Positions 7,454 to 8,587 of a stretch of DNA of 8,587 bases are shown here, piece by piece. Source of the stretch: Prevotellaceae bacterium UBA7028 (GTDB lineage Bacteria; Bacteroidota; Bacteroidia; Bacteroidales; Bacteroidaceae); NCBI GenBank assembly GCA_002494215.1, contig DLBF01000126.1, positions 1 through 8,587 of the forward strand, written 5' to 3'. How positions within the stretch are numbered: position 1 is the stretch's first letter; the number at the start of each line of letters is the position of its first letter. Below the pieces are notes generated by a model, which was given only the letters and a program-made list of their open reading frames with translations, searched no databases and was not told the DNA's origin. The position numbers and the translations under genes are program-made.

Positions 7454-7481
7454 GAAAAATAATGAAAAATGAAAAGTGAAT
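7454..7481. repeat. Short 7-bp-period A-rich tract beside the promoter
   Basis: On the plus strand four successive 7-base blocks are gaaaaat, aatgaaa, aatgaaa and agtgaat. The two middle units are identical and the last is related. The tract covers the region just upstream of the -7 element at 7445-7452, where the -33 contact would fall, so copy-number change could alter promoter strength. The sequence is A-rich, so chance similarity is possible; the case rests on the shared period with the other tracts in the window. Confidence 0.5.
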
Positions 7482-7499
7482 ACTCATAAATATAATATT

Positions 7500-7536
7500 G
7501 GAGCCTCAGTCCAGCATTTCACCAGACTGAGGCTCC
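7500..7536 (-). terminator. Stem-loop terminator, probably of gdhA
   Basis: The arms at 7500-7511 (GGAGCCTCAGTC) and 7525-7536 (GACTGAGGCTCC) pair perfectly over 12 bp around a 13-base loop, with one more T-A pair possible outside. It sits about 120 bp after the gdhA stop and before the promoter of the next gene. On the minus strand the hairpin is followed by AT-rich sequence rather than a clean U-run, so termination efficiency is uncertain. No gene points at it from the other side. Confidence 0.75.
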
Positions 7537-7566
7537 ACATATATATAGCTATGGTTGAATATCGAA

Positions 7567-7594
7567 CTTACACAATGCCCTGGGCCATCATAGC
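7567..7594. repeat. Direct repeat copy 1: displaced duplicate of the gdhA 3' end
   Basis: These 28 bases are identical to 7655-7682, which encode the last residues (AMMAQGIV) and the stop codon of gdhA. This copy lies outside the gene, 88 bp downstream, and is next to the terminator hairpin, so it may be the original gene end now separated from its gene. It has no reading frame of its own of any length. Confidence 0.9.
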
Positions 7595-7643
7595 GAGAAG
7601 AACGTTGGCTTCGCTTCGCTTCGCCGAGCTTTCTCGACTATGA
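7588..7643. repeat. Imperfect inverted repeat, 12 bp per arm
   Basis: The left arm tcatagcgagaa (7588-7599) pairs with ttctcg (7631-7636) plus ctatga (7638-7643), with a single bulged base at 7637. The left arm starts inside direct-repeat copy 1 and continues into the inserted segment. The enclosed 31 bases include the cttcg triplet repeat. It could form a hairpin in the gdhA 3' untranslated RNA or mark the end of a small mobile element. Confidence 0.6.
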
Positions 7644-7654
7644 GACGGTCATTG
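7595..7654. other. 60-bp segment inserted between the two copies of the gdhA 3' end
   Basis: This segment separates the real gdhA end from its displaced duplicate. It is more GC-rich than the flanking intergenic DNA and shows no reading frame. It holds three tandem cttcg units and most of an imperfect inverted repeat. The layout of gene end, short foreign segment, then repeated gene end is what remains after an element integrates at a gene's 3' end, restores it, and later loses its cargo. A simple duplication with an added repeat is the alternative. Confidence 0.5.
7609..7623. repeat. Three tandem 5-bp units (cttcg)
   Basis: Three exact copies of cttcg (7609-7613, 7614-7618, 7619-7623) form the core of the 60-bp segment between the duplicated gdhA ends. 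The 5-bp period differs from the heptamer tracts elsewhere in the window, suggesting a separate origin. It lies in the loop of the imperfect inverted repeat at 7588-7643. Confidence 0.7.
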
Positions 7655-7682
7655 CTTACACAATGCCCTGGGCCATCATAGC
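7655..7682. repeat. Direct repeat copy 2: 3' end of gdhA in place
   Basis: This copy contains the final codons and TAA (7656-7658) of the intact gdhA frame and matches 7567-7594 over 28 bases without a mismatch. Identity stops sharply on both sides, at the first base inside the gene and at the base before the stop. The sharp edges point to a discrete recombination or duplication event. Confidence 0.9.
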
Positions 7683-8587
7683 CTTAGCAACCTTCATGAA
7701 GCCAGCTACGTTTGCACCCTTTACGTAGTTAACGTAACCGTCAGGCTCTGTGCCGTACTTCACGCAGTTTTCGTGGATGTTCTCCATAATCCAAAGCAAC
7801 TTGGCGTCAACTTCCTCAGCTGACCAGCTCAGACGCTCTGAGTTCTGAGACATCTCAAGACCTGATACTGATACACCACCGGCGTTGCTAGCCTTACCGG
7901 GAGAGTACAGAATCTTAGCCTGCTGGAATACCTTGATAGCATCAGGAGTTGAAGGCATGTTAGCACCCTCAGCAACAGCGATAACGCCGTTGGCTACCAG
8001 AGCCTTAGCTGCCTCTTCGTTCAACTCGTTCTGAGTTGCACAGGGCAGAGCAATATCAGCCTTCTCAAACCAAGGCTTAGCGCCAGCTACATACTTAGCT
8101 GTAGGATACTTGTCTGCATATTCCTTGATACGACCACGGTAAACGTTCTTCAACTCCATGATGTAATCCAGTTTCTCACGTGTGATTCCATCGGGATCAT
8201 AGATGTAACCGTCTGAGTCAGACATTGTCATTGGAATACCACCCAACTGCAGAACCTTCTCGGCAGCATACTGAGCAACGTTACCAGCACCAGAGATCAG
8301 TACCTTCTTGCCTTCTATGCTGTCACCCTTAGTCTTCAGCATGGCACGCAGGAAGTAAACAGTACCGTAACCGGTTGCCTCAGGACGGATCAGTGAACCA
8401 CCGAAGGGGATTCCCTTACCTGTGAGCACACCCTGGAACTGATGAGTCAGTTTCTTGTACTGTCCGAAGAGGTAACCTACCTCACGACCACCAACACCAA
8501 TGTCACCAGCGGGAACGTCCTCATCGGGACCAATCACACGGTAGAGTTCGTTCATGAAAGCCTGGCAGAAACGCATCACCTCAGCAT
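7656..8587 (-). CDS. gdhA: NADP-type glutamate dehydrogenase, N-terminus cut by window edge
   Basis: The enzyme interconverts 2-oxoglutarate plus ammonia and glutamate, a main ammonia-assimilation route in gut Bacteroidales. The window holds the C-terminal 309 residues of a protein normally about 445 long; whole codons start at 8585 and the true start lies outside. The segment VMRFCQAFMNELYR at the edge and PAGDIGVGGREVGY closely match bacterial hexameric GDHs. The Asp of PAGDIG (codon 8502-8504) is the catalytic aspartate of the family. GGSLIRPEATGYG follows, then a Rossmann coenzyme domain with GAGNVAQYAAEKV and SDSDG after its second strand, as in NADP-linked E. coli GdhA. The active-site Lys region is outside the window. 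The C-terminus (AMMAQGIV) is normal. The last 28 bases are duplicated downstream, and a hairpin at 7500-7536 probably ends the transcript. Confidence 0.96.
   Translation of the reverse strand, partial: AEVMRFCQAFMNELYRVIGPDEDVPAGDIGVGGREVGYLFGQYKKLTHQFQGVLTGKGIPFGGSLIRPEATGYGTVYFLRAMLKTKGDSIEGKKVLISGAGNVAQYAAEKVLQLGGIPMTMSDSDGYIYDPDGITREKLDYIMELKNVYRGRIKEYADKYPTAKYVAGAKPWFEKADIALPCATQNELNEEAAKALVANGVIAVAEGANMPSTPDAIKVFQQAKILYSPGKASNAGGVSVSGLEMSQNSERLSWSAEEVDAKLLWIMENIHENCVKYGTEPDGYVNYVKGANVAGFMKVAKAMMAQGIV

Noticed and set aside
7545..7552. Palindrome atagctat in an AT-rich stretch
   Set aside because: Short AT-rich palindromes are frequent by chance and nothing links this one to an operator or gene.

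Overview
The window looks like a chromosomal segment of a gut-type Bacteroidales bacterium, most likely Prevotella or a close relative. Four things support this: a secreted GH89 glycan hydrolase, a hexameric-type glutamate dehydrogenase, a TAnnTTTG-type promoter element, and A-rich gene leaders without strong Shine-Dalgarno sequences. The assignment is inference from gene content; no rRNA or other taxonomic marker is present. Every gene I can support lies on the minus strand, so transcription runs from high to low coordinates.

Right end (8587 to about 7500): the C-terminal two thirds of glutamate dehydrogenase (gdhA) ends at 7656. Its last 28 bases are repeated exactly 88 bp further downstream, with an unrelated 60-bp segment between the copies. 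A perfect 12-bp stem hairpin (7500-7536) follows and probably ends the gdhA transcript.

Centre (7481 to 4468): a Bacteroidetes-type promoter at 7445-7452 drives a 985-residue protein. It has two receiver-like domains (the first degenerate, the second with its phosphorylation residues) joined to a PEP-synthase/PPDK-type ATP-grasp domain and an unrecognised C-terminal domain. It lacks the swivelling phosphohistidine domain and the PEP-binding barrel of true PEP synthases, so naming it 'PEP synthase' would mislead. It is the most intriguing gene here.

The 300-bp gap at 4167-4467 holds no gene. It is a mosaic of at least eight different short tandem repeats, almost all with a 7-bp period, running up to the stop codon of the 985-residue gene. 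Smaller 7-bp-period tracts occur at 2763-2783 and 7454-7481, so the two other longer gaps I examined also contain them.

Left part (4166 to 1): three closely spaced genes that could form one transcript. They are an AGCS-family sodium:alanine/glycine symporter, a divergent ThiD-like kinase, and an exported alpha-N-acetylglucosaminidase (GH89) that runs off the left edge. They do not make an obvious single pathway: amino-acid uptake, a vitamin-type kinase and glycan breakdown.
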